Below, piece after piece: positions 17,351-24,718 of a stretch of DNA of 64,000 nt; positions within the stretch are counted from its first letter, which is position 1, and each line of letters begins with the position of its first letter. Below the pieces are notes generated by a model. It saw nothing but the letters and a program-made list of their open reading frames with translations. It was not told the DNA's origin and did no database searches. Where the stretch lies: positions 930,001 through 994,000 of the forward strand of contig CAVYGS010000005.1 in assembly GCA_963768185.1 (NCBI GenBank), read 5' to 3'. The DNA is from Palsa-461 sp963768185 (lineage in GTDB: Bacteria > Actinomycetota > Acidimicrobiia > Acidimicrobiales > RAAP-2). Made by a program: the position numbers and the translations under genes.

Positions 17351-18985
17351 TCAGAAGGCGAGGAACTGGTGGACCGACCGCACCGAGGCCGATCCCTCAC
17401 CCACCGCAGCCGCAACTCGCTTGGTGGACCCCGATCGCAGGTCGCCGACGGCGAAGAGGCCCGGATGGCTGGTCTCGAACGGCAACGGCGAGCGGGCCAG
17501 CGCCTGCCAATCCTGACCGAGCTGGTCGGGGGTCAGCGAGAGGTCGGTCAGCACGAAGCCTCGGTCATCAAGAGCAGCGCAGCCATTGAGCCAGTCCGAG
17601 GAAGGGTCCGCTCCGATGAAGGAGAACAGGCCGGCGCATCGGAGGACGGTCTTGCCGTCGGGACCTTCGAGATGCACGGCTCGTAGGGTCTCGTCCCCGT
17701 CCAGAGCGACGACGGTCGTGCGTGTCCGAAGCGTGACGCGGGGGTCGGCGTCGATTCGCTCGACCAGATATCGCGACATGTCCTTCGCGAGATCTGCGCC
17801 TCGGATGGCCAGCGTGACCTCGCACCCTCCCTGGCTCAGGAAGATGGCCGCTTGGCCGGCCGAGTTGCCGCCTCCGACGACCACGACGGGCGACGTGCCG
17901 CACATGCGTGCCTCGATCTCGGTGGCGGCGTAGTACACGCCGTTGTCTTCGAAGTCCTCCAGTCGTGAGGCCTCCAGTCGGCGGTACGAGGCGCCGGTCG
18001 CGGCGATGACGGCCCGGCCCGCGACCTCGCTTCCGTCGCTCAGTCGCGCCACCAGATATCCGCCGCGGCTTCCGAGCGAGACAACGGTGCAGGGCGCGGT
18101 GAGGCTGGCCCCGAACTTCTCGGCCTGGATGATCGCCCGCTCGGTGAGCTCAGCACCAGAGACGCCCATGGGAAACCCCAGATAGTTCTCGATCCGTGAG
18201 CTCATCCCCGCCTGTCCGCCGGGCGCGGTCATCTCCACGCCGACCGTACGGAGTCCCTCGGAGGCTCCGTAGACGGCCGCCGCCAGACCGGCCGGGCCGC
18301 CCCCAACCACGACCAGGTCGAAGCAGCGCTCCGGCAGGCTTTCGACCGTGAGTCCGAGATAGCCCGCCACATCGCCTGGGGTCGCCCGGCGCAGCACGGT
18401 GCCGGTGGCGATGACGATCGGCAACTCCGTCGCGCCAACGCCGAAATGCCCCAGCAGCGCTTCCACGTGGGGGTCACGATCTGCATTCAGCCACTCGTGG
18501 GGTATACGGGTCCGGATCAGGAACTCCCGGATGCGGACGGACTCTGGAGAGAACTGTGACCCGATGACACGCACCGAAGGCGCCGCCTCGGTCATGAGCA
18601 CCCCGCGCCGGGCTACAAACGCGGCCAGGATCGTGTCTCCAAGTCGTGGCTTCGTCGCCATGAGTTGCCGCAGCCCGTCCCGCGAGATCGCGACAACCTC
18701 GCCTGCCGTCGCGACCCTCGCCGAGACGAAGACCCGTAACCCGCTCAGCATGTTCAGCTCGCCGAGGAACCGGCCAGGTCCGTGGTGCACAATGACTCTC
18801 TCGCCACCATCGACGGCAACCAGGATGTCGACCTCTGCGCTGATCAGGACGAAAAAGTCGTAGGCGACGTCGCCCTCCCGATAGAGGTACTCCCCCGCCT
18901 GGACCTGGCGCCGAACGCCCAGCTGTGTGACCACCGCCATGTCGGCGGCATCCAGGGTCGGAGTGGCCTCTTCCTCGTCTTCCAT
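17351..18985 (-). CDS. cyclic nucleotide-binding domain fused to thioredoxin reductase-like flavoprotein
   Basis: A 544-residue fusion. Residues about 15-130 form a CNB domain with G-E-Y-L-Y-R-E-G-D and a phosphate-binding-type segment F-L-G-E-L-N-M-L-S-G. Residues about 145-205 resemble a thioredoxin/glutaredoxin-like linker domain. Residues about 215-540 are an FAD/NAD(P) reductase with V-V-G-G-G-P-A-G-L-A-A-A, a second G-G-G-N-S-A-G-Q-A-A, and G-D-L-R-S-G near the end. The redox C-x-x-C of true thioredoxin reductases is missing: the segment before the NADPH motif reads Y-A-A-T-E-I-E-A-R-M-C. It is therefore a flavin oxidoreductase that cannot reduce thioredoxin in the normal way. The partner UBP gene follows. 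Confidence 0.88.
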   Translation of the reverse strand: MEDEEEATPTLDAADMAVVTQLGVRRQVQAGEYLYREGDVAYDFFVLISAEVDILVAVDGGERVIVHHGPGRFLGELNMLSGLRVFVSARVATAGEVVAISRDGLRQLMATKPRLGDTILAAFVARRGVLMTEAAPSVRVIGSQFSPESVRIREFLIRTRIPHEWLNADRDPHVEALLGHFGVGATELPIVIATGTVLRRATPGDVAGYLGLTVESLPERCFDLVVVGGGPAGLAAAVYGASEGLRTVGVEMTAPGGQAGMSSRIENYLGFPMGVSGAELTERAIIQAEKFGASLTAPCTVVSLGSRGGYLVARLSDGSEVAGRAVIAATGASYRRLEASRLEDFEDNGVYYAATEIEARMCGTSPVVVVGGGNSAGQAAIFLSQGGCEVTLAIRGADLAKDMSRYLVERIDADPRVTLRTRTTVVALDGDETLRAVHLEGPDGKTVLRCAGLFSFIGADPSSDWLNGCAALDDRGFVLTDLSLTPDQLGQDWQALARSPLPFETSHPGLFAVGDLRSGSTKRVAAAVGEGSASVRSVHQFLAF

Positions 18986-19157
18986 GGTGCGGACCCTCCA
19001 TCTCTACGCCACCACCCCGAGATCGTGACGGCGTCAACTTTCAGTCACGGTATTCGACTGGATCTCCTCCCCGATCGGCGTCGGCGCCGCCTCGATCCGC
19101 ACTGACTGCCAGGACGTCGTCATGGCCATCGCACGGCCAACAGTGAGACGCCCAGGT

Positions 19158-19355
19158 TCAGGGCAGCTCGAAGCGGTCGAGGTTCATGACTCTGTCCCAC
19201 GCCGGAACGAAGTCCCGCTTGAGCTTTGGCTGCGCATCGTCGTCGGCGTAGAACTCCGCGATAGCTCGGAGCTGGAAATGCGAGCCAAAGATCAGGTCGA
19301 CGGCGGTCCCGGTCCACTTGACTTCCCCACTGCCGTCCGTCGGAACCTTCGGTTG
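19158..19355 (-). pseudogene. katG: katG (catalase-peroxidase) C-terminal remnant
   Basis: In the frame ending with the TGA at 19158-19160, the last 60 or so codons read like the extreme C-terminus of KatG: G-S-G-E-V-K-W-T-G-T-A-V-D-L-I-F-G-S-H, then Q-L-R-A-I-A-E-F-Y-A-D-D-D-A-Q-P-K, then F-V-P-A-W-D-R-V-M-N-L-D-R-F. There is no start codon for it and none of the haem-peroxidase part; upstream the frame runs into the tetR gene on the same strand. This is what remains of a catalase-peroxidase gene after a deletion, and the tetR gene now ends right where the remnant begins. Confidence 0.8.
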
Positions 19356-19374
19356 AGAAGGTGACGCGAGCTCC

Positions 19375-19959
19375 TCAGTCCTCTCCCACCGCGGGCAAGG
19401 CGAGCAGGGAGACGACGGCCCGCCTGGCGCTCGCGAGGTGACTCACCCGCCCGCTTACCCGGGTGAGGAGTAAGGCGCCCTCGATGAGGGCAAGAGCGGC
19501 CGACGCTGTCTCGGCCACCGAGTCTTCCGGCCATCCGTCAGCCCGGAGCCGTGCGCCGATAAGGCCCTCCCACTGGTCGAAGCACCGCGCCGCGGCGGCG
19601 CGTAGGCGTGGGCTGATGATGGGTGATTCGAGTGCAGCCGGCGCGACCGGGCAGCCCGGACAGGTTGCCTCGGCATCTGATCCCTCGGCCATCTCGAGGA
19701 ACCGGATCACGCCGAGCGCTGCGTCGGGTGCTCCATCCAACGCTTGGCGGAGGGCGTCGGCAACGGCTTGCCCCGACGCCTCCAGCGCGACCTCGGCGAG
19801 TTCTTCCATCCCTCCCGGAAAGTGGTGGTACAGGGATCCGTTGGACACACCGCTCTCCGCCAGCAGTTGCGCCCGCCCGGTGGCCGTGTATCCCTGGTCA
19901 CCCAGCAGCCGCGCCATCGTCTGTACCAGTTCGGCCCGGGTGTCACGGTCACGGACCAC
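19375..19959 (-). CDS. TetR family regulator, LmrA/YxaF-like
   Basis: A 194-residue TetR protein with HTH G-Y-T-A-T-G-R-A-Q-L-L-A-E-S-G-V-S-N-G-S-L-Y-H-H-F as its recognition region and a C-terminal domain that contains A-T-C-P-G-C-P-V-A, a cysteine-bearing segment found in the LmrA/YxaF-like branch. It is divergent from an alpha/beta hydrolase gene, and the shared gap contains two TAGAGCGAT...TCTAG-like dyads. It likely represses that hydrolase and itself. Its 3' end abuts the katG remnant. Confidence 0.88.
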   Translation of the reverse strand: MVRDRDTRAELVQTMARLLGDQGYTATGRAQLLAESGVSNGSLYHHFPGGMEELAEVALEASGQAVADALRQALDGAPDAALGVIRFLEMAEGSDAEATCPGCPVAPAALESPIISPRLRAAAARCFDQWEGLIGARLRADGWPEDSVAETASAALALIEGALLLTRVSGRVSHLASARRAVVSLLALPAVGED

Positions 19960-19962
19960 CCC

Positions 19963-20013
19963 TTGACTGTACTAGAGCGATTGGTCTAGAAAGCTTTGGA
20001 GCGATCACTCTAG
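19963..20013 (+). promoter_or_regulatory. promoter and two TetR (LmrA-type) operator dyads
   Basis: TTGACT at 19963-19968 is a plausible -35 box for rightward transcription. Overlapping the promoter, CTAGAGCGATTGGTCTAG (19972-19989) is an 18-bp dyad with 14 symmetric positions, and TTGGAGCGATCACTCTAG (19996-20013) is a second copy of the same pattern. LmrA/QdoR-type regulators in Bacillus bind TAGA...TCTA boxes, so the match fits the adjacent TetR protein. Operator function is inferred. Confidence 0.55.
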
Positions 20014-20056
20014 TGAACGCTCGCCGCCCTGTCAGTCGCCGAATCGGAGGAAGACG

Positions 20057-20770
20057 ATGAGCACACGCCCGACCGCAGTGCTGGTGCATGGTGCGTTCGC
20101 GGACGCGTCTGGGTTTGCCGGCGTGATCCGGCATCTGCAGGCGCAAGGAGTGCCCGTGAGGGCACCGATGAACCCGCTCCGTGGTCTGGCGTCGGACGCC
20201 GAGGCCATCGCTCGCTACACCACCACGATCGAGGGGCCCATCGTCCTGGTCGGCCACTCCTACGGCGGCGCCGTCATCTCCCAGGCCGCTGCCACCGTGA
20301 AGGGCCTCCGCGCGCTGGTGTTCCTGGCCGCCTTCGCGCTGGACGAGGGTGAGAGTTGCGTCAGCGTGATGAAGCCGTACCCGCCCTCGATGCTCGCGAC
20401 CACGAACGTGGCCAGCCCTTACGACGCGCCCGGAGCCGCAGGCGGCCCGGACCTGTTCATCAAGATCGAGGACTTCCACGAGGCCTTCTGCGCCGACCTG
20501 AGCGAGGACGTCGCCGGTCCGATGGCGGTCAGCCAGCGGCCTCTCGCAGCGGCTGCGTTCACCGAGTCGGCATCCGCCGTCGGTTGGCGCGACCTTCCGA
20601 ATTGGTACCTGGTGTCCGAGCGCGACAACGCGATCCCGCCCGACTGCGAGCGCTTCATGGCTCAGCGCATGAACGCCGTCACTGAATCTGTGGACGGCTC
20701 TCACGTCGCCTTCATCGCCCAGCCCGAAGTTGCATCCGGTCTGATCCTCAAAGCACTCGCGTCGGTATGA
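20057..20770 (+). CDS. alpha/beta hydrolase (EstA/salicylate esterase-like)
   Basis: A 237-residue single-domain alpha/beta hydrolase. It starts with V-L-V-H-G-A-F-A-D-A-S-G-F, the oxyanion loop, and has the nucleophile elbow G-H-S-Y-G-G. A late D-G-S-H-V-A-F supplies the catalytic His, with an acidic residue in S-E-R-D. GGAGGAAGACG precedes the ATG. It is a probable esterase or C-C hydrolase for a small aromatic or ester compound that induces the TetR-controlled promoter. The exact substrate is unknown. Confidence 0.88.
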   Translation: MSTRPTAVLVHGAFADASGFAGVIRHLQAQGVPVRAPMNPLRGLASDAEAIARYTTTIEGPIVLVGHSYGGAVISQAAATVKGLRALVFLAAFALDEGESCVSVMKPYPPSMLATTNVASPYDAPGAAGGPDLFIKIEDFHEAFCADLSEDVAGPMAVSQRPLAAAAFTESASAVGWRDLPNWYLVSERDNAIPPDCERFMAQRMNAVTESVDGSHVAFIAQPEVASGLILKALASV

Positions 20771-20846
20771 CGCGTGCGCGGAGGCTGTCGCCCTACGCCG
20801 GGTGGTGGTGCGACGAAGCGATGAGCCGGATAGGGGGGACCACCCT

Positions 20847-21293
20847 GTGCCGATGATTGACGTGTTCGCAACGGCGGGCACCTTCACCGACCCCCACGAG
20901 CTGGCTGCGGACCTCGCCCGGACACTGATGACCATCGAAGGAGTTCCGGACATCCCGATGTTCAGGCGGAACACTGCGACCTTCGTTCATGCCGTGCCCG
21001 ATGATGCAATGTCCAACGTCGATGGCGAGAACACCTACGTCAGGGTTCAGGTACTGACGAACGCTGGCGCGCTCGACAGGGACAAGCAGCTGGCAGTGGT
21101 GAGCCGGTTCACCGAACTGATCGCAGGTGCCGCCGAAGACGCCTCCATATCGAACCGGACTTGGGTCCTGCTCACCGAAGCGGTCGATGGAGGCTGGGGC
21201 CTCGCAGGTCACGCACATACCAACGCAGAACTTGTGGAAGCAGCTCGCGACGAGATCGCGCAGCTGAGCTCCAAGGCGACGGATGCGAAGTGA
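20847..21293 (+). CDS. tautomerase superfamily protein (4-oxalocrotonate tautomerase-like)
   Basis: With the GTG at 20847 as start, removal of fMet would leave P-M-I-D-V-F, so Pro-1 is the N-terminal catalytic base typical of the tautomerase superfamily. A GGGGGG stretch lies upstream of this GTG. The 148-residue length fits the longer monomer type with two beta-alpha-beta units. It sits 76 bp after the alpha/beta hydrolase, so both may belong to one TetR-regulated catabolic or detoxification unit. No substrate is evident. Confidence 0.7.
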   Translation: MPMIDVFATAGTFTDPHELAADLARTLMTIEGVPDIPMFRRNTATFVHAVPDDAMSNVDGENTYVRVQVLTNAGALDRDKQLAVVSRFTELIAGAAEDASISNRTWVLLTEAVDGGWGLAGHAHTNAELVEAARDEIAQLSSKATDAK

Positions 21294-21454
21294 GGACCGT
21301 GCCGCACTCTGACAGGATCACAGGGTTGCCTTAGCTGGACGGGGTTCATAACGGTCGCTCACGAAAGCCGGCAAGGCATCCTCCGACACCGGTCATCTGA
21401 ATCCTCTTTCTCGCGACAAGATCCACGATGAAGAGCGTCGAACGCTTGGCCAAA

Positions 21455-21580
21455 CCTCTCAAACGGTCACCAGCTTGGGACCGGAGACCCCCTTGAGCCC
21501 GACCGACCTTGACCGAACAGTGCAACCGGCAGCTCGCGGGCGACAAGCCGATAGCGTCCCAAAGCGGGACGTTTGAGAGG
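21455..21580. promoter_or_regulatory. inverted repeats in the ohr leader region
   Basis: The 295-bp gap 21294-21588 holds no gene. CCTCTCAAACG at 21455-21465 is the exact reverse complement of CGTTTGAGAGG at 21570-21580. Between them GTCCC-AAAGC-GGGAC (21556-21570) is a small hairpin that ends next to the ohr ribosome-binding site (GAGAGGAG). This could be a regulator-binding or RNA-structure control of ohr; no OhrR gene is adjacent. Confidence 0.4.
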
Positions 21581-21588
21581 AGTCAAGA

Positions 21589-22047
21589 GTGGCCAAATCG
21601 CTCTACACGGCCCGGGCCCATGTGGTGGGCGGCCGGGACCGGGGTCACGGTGTGACCAGTGACGAGGCGTTGGATGTCCAGTTGCGCACTCCCGTCGAGA
21701 TGGGTGGTGAGGGCGGAGGAACGAACCCTGAGCAGCTTTTCGCTGTGGGGTACGCCGCCTGTTTTGAGGGAGCGCTCGGCGTCGTCGGACGTCGAGAGCG
21801 AGTTGATCTCGGGGACGTTTCTATAGATTCAGAAGTCAGCCTGATCACCACCGAGAACCGTGGGTTCAATGTGGCCGTGGGACTCGATGTCTCGCTTCCA
21901 GGAATAAGTGACCCTGAGCAAGCTGTGTCGATCGTGGCCGCAGCTCACGAGGTGTGCCCTTACTCCAACGCAACCCGCGGCAACGTGGAAGTGAGCCTGA
22001 AGGCCAACGGTCGCTCGGTTCCTCCCGCGGAGCTTGGCCACAACTGA
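21589..22047 (+). CDS. ohr: organic hydroperoxide resistance protein (Ohr/OsmC family)
   Basis: A 152-residue Ohr-type peroxidase that reduces organic hydroperoxides using a pair of Cys residues. C58 in G-Y-A-A-C-F is the peroxidatic Cys and C123 in E-V-C-P-Y-S-N-A-T-R-G the resolving Cys. The N-terminal Y-T-A-R-A-H-V-V-G-G-R motif is typical of the Ohr branch as distinct from OsmC. The start is GTG at 21589 with GAGAGGAG upstream. The next gene downstream, 32 bp away, encodes a DsbA-like thiol protein, so the two may share a redox function. Confidence 0.93.
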   Translation: MAKSLYTARAHVVGGRDRGHGVTSDEALDVQLRTPVEMGGEGGGTNPEQLFAVGYAACFEGALGVVGRRERVDLGDVSIDSEVSLITTENRGFNVAVGLDVSLPGISDPEQAVSIVAAAHEVCPYSNATRGNVEVSLKANGRSVPPAELGHN

Positions 22048-22079
22048 CCATTCCGACCTCCCATGATGTGGAGTCAGAG

Positions 22080-22633
22080 ATGACAGCCGATGATCCAGTG
22101 GTCGCACCCTCCGGTCATACCGCCGAGGGCGGAGTCCTGGTTGGCAGCGCCGCCGCCGGCAGGGGCATGGTCCTGTTTGAGGATCCACAGTGCCCGTACT
22201 GCCGACAGTTTGAAGAGCTCAACGGAGCGGTCATCACCACTGCTTTGCAAGCTGGTGAGCTGGCCGTTGAGTACCGCATGCGCTGTTTCCTGGGCCCAGA
22301 GTCGGTGCGAGCGGATAACGCGCTTGCTCTCGCCGCAGAGGCCGGTCGCTTCGACGAACTTCGCCGCGCGCTGTTTGCAGCACAGCCCGATGAGGGAACC
22401 GGCGGTTTCACGACCGAGGACCTCCTGGCTCTCGGTGCACAAGTCGGACTGACCGGCTCGGAATTCGTCTCCGCGTGCGGGGTGCCCGATATGCGGAGTG
22501 GGTGCTGAAGCGAGAAGCCGTCTTCCAAACAGAGGATCCACAGGGAACACCAGCCGCGTGGCTAGATGGCCGTCCGATGGATTCTCAGGTCCTCTTCGAC
22601 CGACTGGCGTTCGATACCCAGCTGCGCGGCTAG
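22080..22633 (+). pseudogene. DsbA-family thioredoxin-like protein, frameshifted
   Basis: From ATG 22080 the frame gives a thioredoxin-like fold with F-E-D-P-Q-C-P-Y-C-R-Q-F, a C-P-Y-C active site as in DsbA/DsbG-like proteins. Homology is lost after about residue 130 and the frame stops at 22508. The neighbouring frame from about 22472 continues with Y-A-E-W-V-L-K-R-E-A-V-F, G-T-P-A-A-W-L-D-G-R-P and ends with TAG at 22631. Restoring one base near 22471 gives a complete protein of about 184 residues. So it is either a recent frameshift or a sequencing error. No signal peptide is seen, so it is probably cytoplasmic or actinobacterial N-terminal-variant. Confidence 0.75.
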
Positions 22634-22897
22634 ACGCCGAAGCAGGCTGCGCTGCACGATCCCTTGCCGGCGAACCTTTGCGGCTCCGACGCTTCAGCCG
22701 GCAATTGCTGCCGTTCATCGGCTTCGAGACCAGTCATGACGTGGGGGCTCAGCGATGTGCCGATCCAGGAGATCGAAGGCGCCAACGAGGAATCGACGAC
22801 GCGGTGCTAGACGCCACCGCCCGAATAACCTGCCCTCCTGAGTGGCCCGGACTCGGAAACGAATGACCGGTTTAGGATCCGATCTGTTGAGCATCCG

Positions 22898-23212
22898 GTG
22901 ACGCACCGGAGCATCGAATGGAGCGCCCGAGTCGTGACCCCCGAAGAGCCGACCATAAGTGGACGACACAAGGACACCCTGCGCCAGGTCTTCGCGCATC
23001 CGCTGAGCCACAACGTCGAATGGCGAGCCGTGATCGCGCTCTTGAAAGAAGTCGCAACCGTCGAAGAGCACCATGACGGCCACATCGAGGTGAAGGCAAG
23101 CGGCGAGGCATTCGTGTTTACGAGGCCGCACCAAAAGGACCTGGACCCCGACGATCTCGTGACGGTCCGGCACCTTCTCACGTCCCTTGGCTACGAGCCG
23201 GAGGGGGCCTGA
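22898..23212 (+). CDS. small conserved protein with HicA-like (dsRBD-like) sequence pattern
   Basis: A 104-residue protein, start uncertain (GTG at 22898, another GTG at 22934). The segment H-P-L-S-H-N-V-E-W-R-A-V-I-A-L-L, then H-H-D-G-H-I-E-V and G-E-A-F-V-F-T-R-P-H follow the alternating pattern of small alpha-beta-beta-alpha HicA-like folds, but the catalytic His of HicA (G-S-H-x) is not obvious. No HicB-like gene is next to it. I would treat it as a conserved hypothetical. The 264-bp gap before it (22634-22897) shows no other gene. Confidence 0.5.
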   Translation: MTHRSIEWSARVVTPEEPTISGRHKDTLRQVFAHPLSHNVEWRAVIALLKEVATVEEHHDGHIEVKASGEAFVFTRPHQKDLDPDDLVTVRHLLTSLGYEPEGA

Positions 23213-23231
23213 GTAAGCGAGGGGCGACCGC

Positions 23232-24686
23232 ATGTCGAGCGCAGACGACGCCAACAGTGCCCTCGCTGGAAGTCCGAACGGTCCGCCGAGCGCTGGCACT
23301 GCGCTGCTTGCCACCTTGGCGATGGCTCAGTTCATGGTGGTGCTCGACTTCACAATCGTCAACGTGGCGCTGCCTTCGATCCAGCACGGCTTGCACATCG
23401 CCACTCCGACGCTGCAGTGGTTGGTGAGCGCGTACGCCGTCACCTTCGGCGGGTGTCTACTGCTCGGTGGGCGCCTCGCCGATGTGTTTGGACGTGCTCG
23501 CCTGTACCGGATCGGGCTCTCCATCTTCGTCCTGGCCAGTATCTCCGGCGGACTGGCGGCCGAGCCGGGCCTATTGATCGCCTCGAGGGCCGTCCAGGGA
23601 ATCGGCGCCTCGCTGCTCGCTCCAGCGGGGCTCGCCTTGCTCGTGACGAGCTGGCCGGATCAGCAGAGGCGCAGCCATGCGCTCGGGGTGTATGGCGCCG
23701 TCGCCTCAGCCGGCTTCGCCGCGGGCGCCGTGATCGGCGGCCTGCTCGTCGAGGTGAACTGGCGACTCGTCTTCTTCGTCAATGTCCCGGTCGGTGTGGT
23801 GCTCTTCGCGATGTCGTGGCGTCTCCTTCCAGCTGATCCGCCGCGTCGTCCCGGGCGGCTCGACGTCCCCGGAGCAATGGCTGTGACCGCCGGCGTCGCG
23901 TTGCTTGTGCTCGGCGTGACGCGGGCCGGTGAAACCCTCCGACCGACCCAGCCGGCCGTGATCGCCGGCATCGGGCTCGTCCTGCTGGTCGCGTTCGTGG
24001 TCCGAGAACGCAAGGCAGCCACGCCTTTGCTCAACCTCGACCTGCTCAAGGACCGAAGCATCCTCGGCTCGAACCAGGCACTACTCGCCTACGGCGCCTG
24101 CAATGCCGGCGCCATACTCCTCGTGACGCTCTACCTGCAGGAGGGCCGGGGTCTCAGGCCCATCCTGACGGGCCTGTGCTTCATCCCGCAGGCCGTCGGG
24201 GCCTTCGCGTTGGCGGGTCCCGCCTCGAAGGTGGTTCCCGCGCTCGGGCCACGACGAGCACTGGCGGCGGGAATGTGGCTCGCCCTGGCGGCGCTCGTTG
24301 GCTCGGCCTTCAGCATCGGACATGGGTTGCTGATCGGACTACTCGTCTCACTGTTTGCGCTCGGGATCTCGGCTCGCTTCATCCAAGTCGCTTCGACCTT
24401 GGCAGGAACGAGCGGGCCCGTGGCCGCCCGGGGTGAGGGATCGGCGAGCGCGGTCCTCACCGCGTCGCGTCAGGTTGGATCGGCACTCGGGGTCGCCATC
24501 ATGTCGGCGATTCTGGTGTCCATCCACGGGAACGAGAGCTATCGGACGGCGGTTGCCATGTTCGCCGCCGCCGCGTTTGCCTTTGTCGGCTTGCTCACGA
24601 CGCGGGTGGTGCCAGGCGGCCAGGCGAGTCCCCTTGTCGCTCGACTCGAGCATGTCTTCTCGCGACATGCCGGCGGCCTTCCTTGA
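23232..24686 (+). CDS. MFS drug:H+ antiporter, DHA2 family (14-TM, EmrB/QacA-like)
   Basis: A 484-residue membrane transporter with about 14 hydrophobic helices. The first helix holds V-V-L-D-F-T-I-V-N-V-A-L-P-S-I (motif D1 of DHA2), the loop 2-3 motif is G-G-R-L-A-D-V-F-G-R-A-R, and the antiporter motif C region reads G-F-A-A-G-A-V-I-G-G. It would export toxic compounds in exchange for protons. It starts 19 bp after the small HicA-like gene, so both may be one transcript. Substrate unknown. Confidence 0.92.
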   Translation: MSSADDANSALAGSPNGPPSAGTALLATLAMAQFMVVLDFTIVNVALPSIQHGLHIATPTLQWLVSAYAVTFGGCLLLGGRLADVFGRARLYRIGLSIFVLASISGGLAAEPGLLIASRAVQGIGASLLAPAGLALLVTSWPDQQRRSHALGVYGAVASAGFAAGAVIGGLLVEVNWRLVFFVNVPVGVVLFAMSWRLLPADPPRRPGRLDVPGAMAVTAGVALLVLGVTRAGETLRPTQPAVIAGIGLVLLVAFVVRERKAATPLLNLDLLKDRSILGSNQALLAYGACNAGAILLVTLYLQEGRGLRPILTGLCFIPQAVGAFALAGPASKVVPALGPRRALAAGMWLALAALVGSAFSIGHGLLIGLLVSLFALGISARFIQVASTLAGTSGPVAARGEGSASAVLTASRQVGSALGVAIMSAILVSIHGNESYRTAVAMFAAAAFAFVGLLTTRVVPGGQASPLVARLEHVFSRHAGGLP

Positions 24687-24718
24687 GTCCCTCGCGGCAT
24701 CGCCGAAGGCGCGGCTGC

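Noticed and set aside
22737..22808. 24-codon frame after the DsbA-like gene
   Set aside because: Too short, no ribosome-binding site worth noting and no similarity recognised.
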